Below, piece by piece: positions 26,285-34,898 of a stretch of DNA of 64,000 nt. Position 1 is the stretch's first letter, and each line of letters opens with the position of its first letter. The notes under the pieces were generated by a model that worked only from the letters and a program-made list of their open reading frames with translations, did not search any database and was not told the DNA's origin. Made by a program: the position numbers and the translations under genes. The stretch is from Vibrio ouci (GTDB taxonomy: Bacteria; Pseudomonadota; Gammaproteobacteria; Enterobacterales; Vibrionaceae), in contig NZ_SATR01000002.1 of NCBI RefSeq assembly GCF_004551525.1, forward strand, positions 124,001 to 188,000, read 5' to 3'.

Positions 26285-27599
26285 TTTATCTTCTATTGGC
26301 ATCGCATGGGGCAGTATCCTCATGCTAGTTATGATGATTGGCTTGCTACTCACTGGTATGCAGCTGGCATTCGTAACGGGTTTCGTTGCGATCTTTTTCA
26401 CGCTGTTCTGGTTTGGTCCAGATGCGCTTCCTCTCATTGCGAGTCGTACTTACAGTTTTGCATCGGGTTACGTTTTCCTTGCCGTTCCAATGTTTGTATT
26501 GATGGCTGCTCTGCTTGACCGTTCTGGTATCGCTAAAGACTTGTTTGACGCGATGAAGTCGGTTGGTCGTCGAGTGCGTGGTGGCGTTGCCGTCCAGACA
26601 TTGCTTGTTGCAGTGCTATTGGCATCCATGTCGGGTGTTATCGGTGGGGAAACGGTCCTTCTTGGTATCTTGGCTCTGCCACAGATGCTGCGTCTTGGTT
26701 ATGACCGCAAGCTAGCGATTGGTACCACCTGTGCTGGTGGCGCGCTAGGTACTATGCTTCCACCTTCGATCGTTTTGATCATCTACGGCATGACGGCGAG
26801 CGTATCCATTGGTGACCTGTTTAAAGCATCATTCCTACCGGCATTTATCCTTGCGGGCTGTTATATCTGTTACGTACTAATTCGTTGTAAGTTGAACCCT
26901 TCTCTTGCGCCGCTACCTAGCGATGAAGAAATGGCTGAAGATATGGCTAACCAGCCAAGCTATTTCAAAGCGCTGTTCTTCCCTCTGCTTTCTGTCGCAA
27001 CCGTTTTAGGCAGTATTTACACGGGTGTTGCTTCAGTAACAGAAGCGTCCGCACTGGGTGTGGTCGGCATCATGATCTCTGCTGCGATTCGTGGTGAACT
27101 TAACTTCAATATGCTTAAAGAGAGTGCTGTCGCAACGATGCGTACCTGCGGCATGATCATGTGGATTGGTATCGGCGCAAGTGCTTTGGTTGGTATCTAC
27201 AACCTGATGGGCGGTATCGACTTTGTAGAAGAAGTGATTCTTGGATTAAGTGGTGGCAGTGCACTGGCAACGCTCTTAATCATGATGGCGATCTTACTGG
27301 TTCTCGGCATGTTCCTTGACTGGGTAGGTGTTGCGCTTTTAACAATGCCAATCTTTGTACCAATCATCATTAGTCTTGGCTACGACCCAGTTTGGTTCGG
27401 TGTTGTTTTCTGTCTTAACATGCAGGTGTCGTTCTTATCACCTCCATTTGGTCCAGCGGCATTCTACTTGAAGTCGGTTGCACCAAAAGACATTACGCTA
27501 GGTGAAATCTTTACATCACTACTGCCATTTATCGGACTTCAAGTTTTGGTTCTCGGCCTTGTGATTGCCTTCCCTGAACTAGCGATGTGGTGGAAATAA
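26277..27599 (+). CDS. dctM: TRAP transporter large permease DctM
   Basis: Large membrane subunit of the TRAP transporter, 440 residues, about 12 helices with the DctM signatures GGxLGTMLPPSIVLIIYG (here GGALGTMLPPSIV) and FLDWVGVALLTMPIF. Sodium-coupled uptake needs DctP, DctQ and DctM together; with dctP interrupted, the intact permease genes may now be without their main binding protein. A 85-base gap separates it from gntK. Confidence 0.92.
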   Translation: MFDLSSIGIAWGSILMLVMMIGLLLTGMQLAFVTGFVAIFFTLFWFGPDALPLIASRTYSFASGYVFLAVPMFVLMAALLDRSGIAKDLFDAMKSVGRRVRGGVAVQTLLVAVLLASMSGVIGGETVLLGILALPQMLRLGYDRKLAIGTTCAGGALGTMLPPSIVLIIYGMTASVSIGDLFKASFLPAFILAGCYICYVLIRCKLNPSLAPLPSDEEMAEDMANQPSYFKALFFPLLSVATVLGSIYTGVASVTEASALGVVGIMISAAIRGELNFNMLKESAVATMRTCGMIMWIGIGASALVGIYNLMGGIDFVEEVILGLSGGSALATLLIMMAILLVLGMFLDWVGVALLTMPIFVPIIISLGYDPVWFGVVFCLNMQVSFLSPPFGPAAFYLKSVAPKDITLGEIFTSLLPFIGLQVLVLGLVIAFPELAMWWK

Positions 27600-27643
27600 C
27601 CCACCGCTTTAGATAACTCGAAATAACCAAAGAATATAGTGAC

Positions 27644-27667
27644 AGCCTCCAGTGATAGTTGGAGGCT
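27644..27667 (+). repeat. Hairpin between dctM and gntK
   Basis: AGCCTCCA (27644-27651) pairs with TGGAGGCT (27660-27667), 8-bp stem, 8-base loop. No T-tract follows, so it looks like an mRNA-stability or processing element and not a terminator. Confidence 0.5.
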
Positions 27668-27684
27668 AAGGATAGTATTGTCCA

Positions 27685-28194
27685 ATGAAAGCGAAAAAAA
27701 TCTTAGTAATGGGCGTATCAGGTTGCGGCAAAAGCTTGATTGGCAGTGAGATTGCGAACGCTCTAAATCTTCCATTCCACGATGGTGATGACTACCACCC
27801 ACAAACAAACGTGGAAAAAATGGCTCAAGGCATTCCACTGACCGATGAAGATCGTATCGGTTGGCTGGAAACGTTGAATAAAGTGTATGTTGAAAACGAC
27901 AGCGCCGTGATTGCTTGTTCGGCCCTGAAGCCGACATATCGAGATATTCTAAGACACAACAACGAAGAGCTTGTGATTGTTTATCTCCAAGGTGACTTTG
28001 ATACGATTTGGAATCGCCACAAAGCGCGTGAGAATCATTACTTCAATGGTTCAGCAATGCTAAAAAGCCAGTTTGAAGCCCTTGTTGAACCCGAGCAAGG
28101 TGAAGCACTATTTATCGATATCTCACAAGATGCACAAGCAGTCATTGCAGAGACATTACGCTCAATCCGTCAGCTTGAGGAACAGAAATCATGA
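27685..28194 (+). CDS. gntK: Gluconokinase
   Basis: ATP-dependent kinase that turns D-gluconate into 6-phosphogluconate. The 169-residue product has the P-loop GVSGCGKS (10-17), the FHDGDDYHP substrate motif (about 32-40), DEDRIGWL, and ACSALKPTYRD, all standard for the GntK family. It overlaps gnd by 4 bases (ATGA), so the two steps from gluconate to ribulose 5-phosphate are translationally coupled. Cytoplasmic. Confidence 0.95.
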   Translation: MKAKKILVMGVSGCGKSLIGSEIANALNLPFHDGDDYHPQTNVEKMAQGIPLTDEDRIGWLETLNKVYVENDSAVIACSALKPTYRDILRHNNEELVIVYLQGDFDTIWNRHKARENHYFNGSAMLKSQFEALVEPEQGEALFIDISQDAQAVIAETLRSIRQLEEQKS

Positions 28195-29684
28195 CTCGCT
28201 CTAACATAGCAATGATCGGTCTTGGCGTGATGGGTAAAAGCCTAGCGCTGAACTTACTTGACCAAGGCTTTAATGTGACAGGTTTTGATATCAGTGAAGC
28301 GCATCGTGAACGCGCTGAAACTGAAGCGAAACAACTTGCTCAGCAAGTGGGCAAGGGCGGCTTTGTTAAGGCAACGGATTTAAACCAAGTGTTAGATTCA
28401 TTGGTGAAACCACGAGTGATAGCACTCTCTGTTCCGGCGGGTAACATTGTTGAATCTGTCATTGATGATTTGCTTGAAGCAGGTCTCGAGCAAGATGAAA
28501 TCGTGATAGATACAGGTAATAGCCTTTGGACAGATACAGAAGATCGCGAGCAAAAATACCAAGGAAAACTGCGTTTCTTCTCTACGGCGGTTTCTGGTGG
28601 TGAAGTCGGCGCTCGAACAGGCCCTGCATTAATGGCCAGTGGAGACAGGCAAGCTTGGAATTACGTGCAACCTATGTGGGAAGCGATTGCTGCAAAAGTG
28701 GATAGCAAAGGATTACCGGTTGGTCAGTTCGAACAAGGTGAACCGTGCGCAGCCTATTTAGGGCCTGCTGGTGCCGGACATTATGTGAAGATGGTACACA
28801 ACGGGATTGAGTATGCTGACATGCAGCTCATTTGTGAGGTTTACCACTTTATGTCTGAGGTGCTGGACATGCCAGCCCTAGAGATTGGCCGAGTGTTTGA
28901 TACATGGAATCAAGGGGTTCTGAATAGCTACTTGATGGAGATCAGCGCCGAAATTTTGCAAACGTCTGATCCAATTACATCCAAGCCGTTTGTTGAAGTG
29001 GTTCTCGATAAGGCAGGCCAAAAGGGCACAGGCTTATGGACTGCGGTGAACAGCTTACAACAAGGAGCACCTGCACCAACCATTGCGCAAGCAGTGTTTG
29101 CACGAGCGCAAAGCAGCCAGAAAAGCACTCGTGTTTTGGGGGCTTCGCGACTCAAAATGCATGTTCAACCTAGCAGTGGCATGAACAAAGAAGAGGCGCT
29201 TGGTGAACTGCATGAAGCACTGTATTGCGCCAAGTTGTCTGTTTATGCGCAAGGTTTTGATTTGATGAAAACCATGTCGGTCAAAGAAGAGTGGGATCTG
29301 GATTTTGCGCATATCGCCAAAATTTGGCGCGCTGGTTGTATTATACGCGCCGTCTTCTTGCAAGATATTACGTCGGCTTATCAAGCTGACCCTCAGCTCG
29401 AAAACTTGCTGTTTGCTCAACGTTTTGTTGAAGAAGTGCATAATCGCTCATTTGGTTGGCGAGCGACAGTGGCAAACTCGGCGCTTACTGGTGTTCCGAT
29501 GCCAGCGATCAGCTCTGCCCTGAGTTATTTCGATTCTCTCCGATGTGAGGTGCTACCAGCGAATTTGCTGCAAGCCCAGCGAGATTATTTCGGTGCACAT
29601 AGCTATTCTCGCATTGATGAGGAAGAGGTCAATAAGTACCACTTAACCTGGAGCGCTGACGAAAGAATTCAAGTCAGCGTATAG
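28191..29684 (+). CDS. gnd: 6-phosphogluconate dehydrogenase, decarboxylating
   Basis: Oxidises 6-phosphogluconate to ribulose 5-phosphate with CO2 release, NADP-dependent. The 497-residue product has the Rossmann motif GLGVMGKSLALN (10-21), the GxxxGPALMASGD stretch, and the catalytic VKMVHNGIEY with conserved Lys and His-Asn. It is longer than the usual ~468 residues of E. coli Gnd, mainly in the C-terminal part. The presence of gnd, and absence of edd/eda in this cluster, routes gluconate to the pentose phosphate pathway. A strong terminator follows. Confidence 0.94.
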   Translation: MTRSNIAMIGLGVMGKSLALNLLDQGFNVTGFDISEAHRERAETEAKQLAQQVGKGGFVKATDLNQVLDSLVKPRVIALSVPAGNIVESVIDDLLEAGLEQDEIVIDTGNSLWTDTEDREQKYQGKLRFFSTAVSGGEVGARTGPALMASGDRQAWNYVQPMWEAIAAKVDSKGLPVGQFEQGEPCAAYLGPAGAGHYVKMVHNGIEYADMQLICEVYHFMSEVLDMPALEIGRVFDTWNQGVLNSYLMEISAEILQTSDPITSKPFVEVVLDKAGQKGTGLWTAVNSLQQGAPAPTIAQAVFARAQSSQKSTRVLGASRLKMHVQPSSGMNKEEALGELHEALYCAKLSVYAQGFDLMKTMSVKEEWDLDFAHIAKIWRAGCIIRAVFLQDITSAYQADPQLENLLFAQRFVEEVHNRSFGWRATVANSALTGVPMPAISSALSYFDSLRCEVLPANLLQAQRDYFGAHSYSRIDEEEVNKYHLTWSADERIQVSV

Positions 29685-29689
29685 AAATA

Positions 29690-29718
29690 AAGCGTTCACA
29701 GTAATGTGAGCGCTTTTT
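29690..29718 (+). terminator. Terminator after gnd
   Basis: AAGCGTTCACA (29690-29700) pairs with TGTGAGCGCTT (29705-29715, one G-T pair) around a GTAA tetraloop, then a T-run. Strong intrinsic terminator ending the gluconate operon. Confidence 0.92.
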
Positions 29719-29762
29719 TTGTTATCTATGACAATAAAAAACATTTCATTCATAGGTATCAT

Positions 29763-29774
29763 GTTACCAGTAAC
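29763..29774. promoter_or_regulatory. GntR-type operator upstream of gntR
   Basis: GTTACCAGTAAC, one base off the perfect palindromes at 24523 and 24547, 27 bases before the repressor start. Suggests autoregulation by the LacI-family protein. Confidence 0.7.
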
Positions 29775-29801
29775 ATCAGTAAGAAGTTTATAGACTCTGT
29801 C

Positions 29802-30803
29802 ATGGCCAATAAGAAAAAAAGACCCACACTACAAGACATCGCTGACCGAGTAGGCGTAACAAAAATGACCGTAAGCCGTTGCTTACGTGACCCCTCTCAA
29901 GTCTCTGAATCACTGAAAGATAAAATCAACCAAGCGGTTGAAGATCTGGGTTATATCCCTAACCGAGCACCAGACATACTGTCTAACGCAAAATCCAATG
30001 CGATTGGCGTGCTTGTTCCCTCGTTAACCAACCAAGTTTTCGCTGAAGTCATTCGAGGTATTGAGTCAGTGACAACACCCGCAGGCTATCAGACCATGAT
30101 TGCGCACTATGGCTACAGCGCGGAATTGGAAGAGAAAAGTATTGCTTCACTGCTTTCTTACAATGTTGATGCAATCATCTTGTCGGAAAATGTTCATACC
30201 GAGAAAGCTCGCAAAATGCTGCAAACCGCCTCAATTCCTGTCATTGAGATCATGGATACTTTCTCGGACAAAATTGAACAAGCGGTTGGGTTTGATAACG
30301 CTAAAGCATCAAAAGCAATGACGGAAGCGCTCCTTGCTAAAGGACGTAATAACATCGCTTATTTTGCCGCTCGTATGGATGAGCGTACTCGTTTGAAGAT
30401 GGAAGGTTATCAGCAAGCGATGGAGGCCGCCGGCAATCGAGTGGTAAGTTTGCAAACGGAAGACGCTTCCTCTTTTACGTTAGGTGCTCGCCTCTTAGGA
30501 CAGTTAGTTGAGCAACATCCGGACGTGAATGGAATTGTTTGTACCAATGATGATTTGGCGATAGGAGCAGTATTCGAATGCCAACGTAGGGGAATTCAAG
30601 TTCCTGAGCAGATGGCTATTGCGGGTTTTCACGGACACGATATCAGCCAGACCATGATTCCCAAGTTGGCAACAGTCATTACACCACGTGAAGAGATTGG
30701 TCGAATTGCTGCTGAGCAACTCATTCAGCGTTTAAGAGGTGAAACCGATTGGCTAGAAACGATCGATCTCGGCTATAAGATCGAAATCGGCGAGAGTATA
30801 TAA
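29802..30803 (+). CDS. gntR: LacI-family regulator, GntR-type gluconate repressor
   Basis: LacI-family repressor of 333 residues. The N-terminal helix-turn-helix reads TLQDIADRVGVTKMTVSRCLRDP (shown in part: IADRVGVTKMTVSRCL), with the hinge helix ILSNAKS, then a periplasmic-binding-protein-like effector domain (about 65-330). It closely follows the GntR type (gluconate-responsive). I start at 29802 (MANKKKRPT), since the open frame upstream runs through the gnd terminator and the operator. Matching operators lie before the TRAP operon and its own gene. Effector is inferred from the neighbours gntK and gnd. Confidence 0.88.
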   Translation: MANKKKRPTLQDIADRVGVTKMTVSRCLRDPSQVSESLKDKINQAVEDLGYIPNRAPDILSNAKSNAIGVLVPSLTNQVFAEVIRGIESVTTPAGYQTMIAHYGYSAELEEKSIASLLSYNVDAIILSENVHTEKARKMLQTASIPVIEIMDTFSDKIEQAVGFDNAKASKAMTEALLAKGRNNIAYFAARMDERTRLKMEGYQQAMEAAGNRVVSLQTEDASSFTLGARLLGQLVEQHPDVNGIVCTNDDLAIGAVFECQRRGIQVPEQMAIAGFHGHDISQTMIPKLATVITPREEIGRIAAEQLIQRLRGETDWLETIDLGYKIEIGESI

Positions 30804-30816
30804 TTGCATTTTGCAA
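30804..30816. promoter_or_regulatory. LuxO-type binding site 1
   Basis: TTGCATTTTGCAA is an exact match to the LuxO activator-site pattern TTGCA-N3-TGCAA. It lies about 120 bases upstream of the sigma-54 promoter of the Qrr RNA. Confidence 0.85.
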
Positions 30817-30836
30817 CTAATGGAATTTGTAAATTG

Positions 30837-30849
30837 CTGCAATTTGCAA
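30837..30849. promoter_or_regulatory. LuxO-type binding site 2
   Basis: CTGCAATTTGCAA, one mismatch to TTGCA-N3-TGCAA, 33 bases after site 1 (three helical turns), the usual paired arrangement upstream of qrr genes. Confidence 0.8.
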
Positions 30850-30931
30850 AATGAAAATTTGTTATGCGCATTGTTTTTATGAAATGGATTAAAAAACCAC
30901 CAAAAATAAAGCCGTTAGCGGGTTTTGAAAG

Positions 30932-30948
30932 TTGGCACGTATCCTGCT
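30932..30948 (+). promoter_or_regulatory. Sigma-54 promoter of qrr
   Basis: TTGGCACGTATCCTGCT: the -24 GG (30934-30935) and -12 GC (30946-30947) are 12 bases apart, matching YTGGCACG-N4-TTGC with one mismatch. Transcription is expected to start at about 30959. Confidence 0.92.
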
Positions 30949-30958
30949 TTATGTAGGT

Positions 30959-31065
30959 TGACCCTTATTAAGCCGAGGGTCACCTAGCCAACTGACGTTG
31001 TTAGTGAACCTAATTTGTTCACACTTATATATAGCCAGTCACCTACTTTGTGATTGGCTTTTTTT
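30959..31065 (+). ncRNA. qrr: Qrr quorum-regulatory small RNA
   Basis: Hfq-dependent trans-acting RNA of about 107 nt that, when made at low cell density by phosphorylated LuxO and sigma-54, base-pairs with mRNAs such as the luxR/hapR master regulator. Stem 1 is TGACCCT (30959-30965) with AGGGTCA (30976-30982); the conserved target-pairing core runs 30983-31007 (CTAGCCAACTGACG, then TTGTTAGTGAA); stem 2 is GTGAAC/GTTCAC (31004-31022); stem 3 is the terminator. The core and the 5' stem match Qrr RNAs I recognise from Vibrio. A 100-codon open frame across this region on the + strand is not credible. Which Qrr paralog this is cannot be told here. Confidence 0.95.
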
Positions 31066-31070
31066 CTTTT
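31033..31070 (+). terminator. Terminator of qrr
   Basis: AGCCAGTCAC (31033-31042) pairs with GTGATTGGCT (31050-31059, one G-T pair), followed by a T-run. It forms the third stem of the Qrr RNA. Confidence 0.93.
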
Positions 31071-31087
31071 TGGCGTCTGGAATGTGG

Positions 31088-32629
31088 TTAGCTGAGAATA
31101 ATCGGGCTTGTCTCGTCTTCACAACCATTGTAACAACTTGGCTTTCTTGGACACACGGCGCCTCTAGAGCAGATAACTCTCGCGTCTGTCTGAATACCCC
31201 GCTCAATCCAGTTAATATTGAGGATCTTTGCGATAGTAGTGAATTCTTTCTGAATATGACGAGGGATCGCAGCGCTGCCTCCATTACCAACACAGAGTGA
31301 TTTCAGCTCTTCAGCTAGCTCTAACGAATTCCCTCCCTGAGCATCAATGGCTGGATTCAAATCAATACCTGCACATAACACTCGATTATTACCTGCAGGA
31401 TCGGTCATATTGACGGATTCACAGCAATAGATTCTTGGTTCATCACCTACATTTAGAATGGATATCTGCGCTGAGCTACCTTGCTGAGGCTCTGACAAGC
31501 GACGGAACACTGCCCAGTGTTGGCATGGATCGTTAACCTTGCGCATGTTTCCCCACGGAAGCGGGATACCGTTGCCTCGGTACACCGCTTTTAGCTTGTT
31601 TTGTCCATAGGCATCAAAGTAATGCCAATGTGGATATGGGGATACCACAGTCATACGACGCATTGCGACGGAAGGGGAAACACCAGCTTTCAGGTGGACA
31701 TCAATTTCATAGCCACTTCGGTCGAGGAGCTGCCTGAAAGGAACCTTAGGGCATAGTAGTGCACCAGCGAAAAAGCTCGACTCAAAGTCTCGCCATGCTT
31801 GCAAAATATCTTGAGAGTTGAGCTCTGAACTTGGTGAGACTTGTCCTTGCTCTTCCCAACTATTGGCATGGCCGACCGAAAGGACGCTCTTTAAGCCTTC
31901 TTTGCTGTGCAGGACACAATGGCCAATGTACACCGCAAGGTCGTACTTTAATCGAGTTGGGTACTGCTTGAGGATTTCATTCAAATAGATGCTGCCAGGA
32001 GGCTCAAAGAACGACGTCACCACTTGTTTCGCGCTGACGCCAAGCTCATCGACAACGTCTTTTGGCGGGCGAGATATCCAACGAATCGTTAAACCAAGGC
32101 TACGAGCGATATCCATCAAATCTTCAGCCGATAGGTTGAGGCGTTTTAGTCCGACTTCTTCAGCAGCGCGTTCAAGATCAGGAAAGTGGTTCTGGTTACT
32201 TTCTTGGTGAGCGCGAATTAGAAGATGAGCAAATTGCCTGCCTGTAATCCCAGTTTGAGAGAGCATTTCCGGAATGGCAATTTGTAGAATGTCATTTGAG
32301 AACAGGAAACTTGGCTCAAGTGCCATACCACTGATCCCGCCACGGTTGCCTTTGTCTGGCGTGATATCTGCCTGCTCGGGTTCATCGTCTAGGAACCAAG
32401 CTGGGTCTTTTTGAAATACTTCGGCGATGACTTCCAGCATATCGATACTTGGAACTCGTTTACCGCGTTCAATCATAGATAGGTAAGAAACCGACGGTGC
32501 GTACTCTGGGTTGACTCTAATGCAGCGTGCAGAAAGGTCTTCCATAGTTAAGTGATTGCGCTTCCTAAGGTTTCTAATCTTTGTCCCTAAAAAATGGGAT
32601 TGTCTAATTAAGCTTTTTGACACTGGCAT
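31088..32629 (-). CDS. XRE-family regulator, ScfR/RamB-like
   Basis: Transcriptional regulator of 513 residues. N-terminal XRE helix-turn-helix (about 14-75, GTKIRNLRKRNHLTMEDLS... SYLSMIERGKRVPS), then a large domain like that of short-chain-acyl-CoA regulators (ScfR/RamB/PrpR) and, as far as I recall, of the Vibrio DUF3612 group. The C-terminus carries a Cys cluster (CSRGAVCPRK, then CYNGC), seen in that family and possibly metal-binding. Such proteins control glyoxylate-cycle or propionate genes. It is divergent from an orphan malate-synthase-like protein, and three 10-bp direct repeats begin two bases before its start codon, so no normal ribosome site is present. Confidence 0.82.
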   Translation of the reverse strand: MPVSKSLIRQSHFLGTKIRNLRKRNHLTMEDLSARCIRVNPEYAPSVSYLSMIERGKRVPSIDMLEVIAEVFQKDPAWFLDDEPEQADITPDKGNRGGISGMALEPSFLFSNDILQIAIPEMLSQTGITGRQFAHLLIRAHQESNQNHFPDLERAAEEVGLKRLNLSAEDLMDIARSLGLTIRWISRPPKDVVDELGVSAKQVVTSFFEPPGSIYLNEILKQYPTRLKYDLAVYIGHCVLHSKEGLKSVLSVGHANSWEEQGQVSPSSELNSQDILQAWRDFESSFFAGALLCPKVPFRQLLDRSGYEIDVHLKAGVSPSVAMRRMTVVSPYPHWHYFDAYGQNKLKAVYRGNGIPLPWGNMRKVNDPCQHWAVFRRLSEPQQGSSAQISILNVGDEPRIYCCESVNMTDPAGNNRVLCAGIDLNPAIDAQGGNSLELAEELKSLCVGNGGSAAIPRHIQKEFTTIAKILNINWIERGIQTDARVICSRGAVCPRKPSCYNGCEDETSPIILS

Positions 32630-32630
32630 T

Positions 32631-32668
32631 TTGTAAAATTCACACTGTAAAATTTTTGTTGTGAAATT
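32631..32668. repeat. Three 10-bp direct repeats at 14-bp period, putative operator
   Basis: TTGTAAAATT (32631), CTGTAAAATT (32645) and TTGTGAAATT (32659) are spaced exactly 14 bases start to start, in the divergent region between the XRE regulator and the malate-synthase-like gene. A fourth degenerate copy (GTAAAAAATT, 32672) may follow. Regular spacing suggests a binding array for the XRE protein; inferred. Confidence 0.6.
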
Positions 32669-32804
32669 GTAGTAAAAAATTCACTAGTATAGAAAGTAAG
32701 CAAAGTCACAAAACTTAAAACAACCTAACTCAAGTTTGAAATCTTTGCTCTAGGACATAAAGATGTGCCATTACTTTGAAATAACAGTCCGCGAGGGAAA
32801 CACT

Positions 32805-33380
32805 ATGAACATGCTTACTATCGATAAAACAGAAATCCAAAAACAAGACAAACCATTTATCGCTGAAGCAGTCTTCGCGGTTGAAAAAACGAACTCGAAG
32901 CAATCTTCAGAAAAACAAACTAAAGCGAAGCAGCTACTTGACCGTATGTTCCCGCTAGAGAATGGTTCTCATCAGGAAGTGACTGCATACATGGTAGATT
33001 ATCGTCACCTTGTTGCTTACTTCAAAGATGGCACGCACAGCGGCTTGAAGAGTAACAAACAATTTGTTGCTTACAGCGGTGAGAAAGAGGAACCTACGTC
33101 TATTCTGTTCCGAGATGGTACAGGCAGCCACGTAGAACTAACGTTTGGTCGCAACAAAGGTACTGGTTGTGTTGAGCTGATTGAAATCGACGATATTCAG
33201 CTAGAAACATGCACTATGTTTCCTCAAGAGAGCTCTGAGATCTCTGCAATGCGTCACTGGATTAGCGTGGTAAGAGGGGACGAAAAAGGCAAACCAAAAG
33301 CGTGTACAGAAACGAAAGCGTACACAGCGAAGAGTGGTGAAGATTACGACTTAGAGTGTTGTTATACAATGAATAAATAG
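32805..33380 (+). CDS. Orphan malate synthase G-like domain protein
   Basis: Protein of 191 residues that resembles only the non-catalytic middle domain of malate synthase G. The stretch GLKSNKQFVAYSGEKEEPTS followed by ILFRDGTGSHVELTF parallels the malate synthase G segment GLMN..QFVGYNG....SILLKNNGLHIEI, and DIQLETC parallels DVVLESA. The TIM barrel with the catalytic Arg, Asp and metal ligands is absent, so no enzyme activity is expected. Start at 32805 (MNMLTIDK) is favoured by GAGGGAAA; an in-frame ATG at 32763 also has a weak site. Divergent from the XRE regulator and ends at a shared terminator with sstT. A regulatory or partner role in C2 metabolism is a guess. Confidence 0.7.
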   Translation: MNMLTIDKTEIQKQDKPFIAEAVFAVEKTNSKQSSEKQTKAKQLLDRMFPLENGSHQEVTAYMVDYRHLVAYFKDGTHSGLKSNKQFVAYSGEKEEPTSILFRDGTGSHVELTFGRNKGTGCVELIEIDDIQLETCTMFPQESSEISAMRHWISVVRGDEKGKPKACTETKAYTAKSGEDYDLECCYTMNK

Positions 33381-33392
33381 CCACAAAAAACA

Positions 33393-33422
33393 AAAAGGCC
33401 TAGTAGAAATACTAGGCCTTTT
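33393..33422. terminator. Bidirectional terminator
   Basis: AAAAGGCCTAGTA (33393-33405) pairs perfectly with TACTAGGCCTTTT (33410-33422) around GAAA, with A- and T-runs on both sides. It serves the malate-synthase-like gene and the convergent sstT gene. Confidence 0.95.
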
Positions 33423-33443
33423 ACTTTGGAATCTAAGCGGCAG

Positions 33444-34664
33444 TTATTTAGCCGCTTTTTTCTGTTGCGCTTTACATACCGCAGCAGTGAACACAACGTC
33501 TGTTGAGCTGTTTAGTGCTGTTTCTGCAGAGTCTTGAACCACACCAATGATGAAACCTACCGCAACCACCTGCATTGCGATCTCATTTGGAATACCAAAC
33601 AAGCCACACGCAAGAGGGATCAGCAGTAGTGAACCACCTGCAACGCCAGACGCGCCACAAGCTGATACCGCTGCTACCACACTTAATAGAAGCGCAGTCA
33701 GTAGATCGACTTCAATACCCATAGTGTGCACAGCAGCAAGCGTCAGTGTAGTGATAGTGATCGCTGCACCTGCCATGTTGATCGTTGCACCTAGAGGGAT
33801 AGATACTGAGTAAGTATCTTCATCTAGCTTTAACTTCTCACAAAGAGCCATGTTAACTGGGATATTCGCTGCACTTGAGCGAGTGAAGAAAGCCGTGACA
33901 CCACTTTCGCGAATACACTGAAGAACCAATGGGTAAGGGTTTTCACCGGTTTTAACGAAAACGATAATTGGGTTAACGACTAGAGCAATAATCGCCATTG
34001 CGCTAAGCAGTACTGCTAGAAGCTGAGCGTAGCCCGCAAGTGCCTCGAAGCCTGTCGTCGCTAGCGTCGCAGAAACTAAGCCAAAGATACCAAATGGTGC
34101 TAAACGAATAATAAAGCGTACGATCTGAGAGACACCGTGGCTCAAGTCTTCAAAAACGGCTTTCGTTGTACCTGAAGCGTGGTGCAGAGCAAGACCAAGA
34201 CCGATAGCCCAAGCAAGGATACCGATGTAGTTCGCACTCATAAGAGCGTTAACTGGGTTATCGACAAGCTTAAACAGTAAGGTGTTTAGTACTTCAGCAA
34301 TGCCTTGAGGAGGTGTTGCGCCTTCTGCACCAGATACCAGTGTCAATGTCGTCGGGAAAAGAAAGCTAAGTACTACCGCGGTCAAAGCAGCGGCGAGCGT
34401 ACCAAAAAGGTAAAGTACGACGATAGGGCGCATATAGGTATGCTGGTTCTTTTTCTGGTTAGCGATCGATGCAGCTACCAAAATAAAGACGAGAATCGGT
34501 GCGACGGCTTTAAGCGCGCCTACAAAGAGGCTTCCAAGTAAACCCACACTTTGAGCGTGTTCTGGTGAGACAATCGCTAGACCAACACCTAATAAGATGC
34601 CTGCTAGGATTTGCAAAACCAGATTGCCACGAGCAAAGCGTGCAATAAGTGAGTTGTGTTGCAT
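33444..34664 (-). CDS. sstT: Serine/threonine:sodium symporter SstT
   Basis: Sodium-coupled serine and threonine uptake protein of the dicarboxylate/amino-acid:cation symporter family, 406 residues with about eight helices plus two re-entrant loops. Signature stretches: [31 protein letters not shown], and [15 protein letters not shown] (in part GATINMAG). SstT proteins are typically 400-415 residues, so it is complete. Monocistronic; a 7-bp inverted repeat TTCAGTT/AACTGAA (34706-34725) lies in its upstream region. Inner membrane. Confidence 0.95.
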   Translation of the reverse strand: MQHNSLIARFARGNLVLQILAGILLGVGLAIVSPEHAQSVGLLGSLFVGALKAVAPILVFILVAASIANQKKNQHTYMRPIVVLYLFGTLAAALTAVVLSFLFPTTLTLVSGAEGATPPQGIAEVLNTLLFKLVDNPVNALMSANYIGILAWAIGLGLALHHASGTTKAVFEDLSHGVSQIVRFIIRLAPFGIFGLVSATLATTGFEALAGYAQLLAVLLSAMAIIALVVNPIIVFVKTGENPYPLVLQCIRESGVTAFFTRSSAANIPVNMALCEKLKLDEDTYSVSIPLGATINMAGAAITITTLTLAAVHTMGIEVDLLTALLLSVVAAVSACGASGVAGGSLLLIPLACGLFGIPNEIAMQVVAVGFIIGVVQDSAETALNSSTDVVFTAAVCKAQQKKAAK

Positions 34665-34856
34665 AGTTATCCCTACAATGAATTGTTTTATAGATTTGTA
34701 GTCATTTCAGTTATTGAAAACTGAAGGGGGTATACTATCGCCCTGAAATTATGTGTCTAGAATTATTTGAAATTTAGCATTAAAGGTTGCTGCATAACGC
34801 CTATTGTTGTTTTTATGTTGTAATTATGTTTTCTGGTGGTTGTTCTTGATGTAAAT

Positions 34857-34881
34857 AAAAAGGGGCATAACGCCCCTTTTT
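34857..34881. terminator. Terminator after rsgA
   Basis: AAAAAGGGGC (34857-34866) pairs with GCCCCTTTTT (34872-34881), loop ATAAC. It ends rsgA, which is read leftwards, and can also act on the other strand. Confidence 0.9.
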
Positions 34882-34898
34882 AATGATGCAGAATATGA

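Noticed and set aside
27539..27937. 132-codon open frame on the - strand across the dctM/gntK junction
   Set aside because: Antisense to two strong genes; no motif.
30804..30849. TTTGCAA-type repeats as binding sites for the ScfR-like XRE regulator
   Set aside because: They fit the LuxO pattern with the right spacing upstream of a sigma-54 promoter and Qrr; the simpler reading is quorum control.
30998..31300. A 100-codon open frame on the + strand across the Qrr region
   Set aside because: It runs through the Qrr RNA, its terminator and then antisense to the XRE gene; no ribosome site and Cys/Trp-rich junk-like composition.
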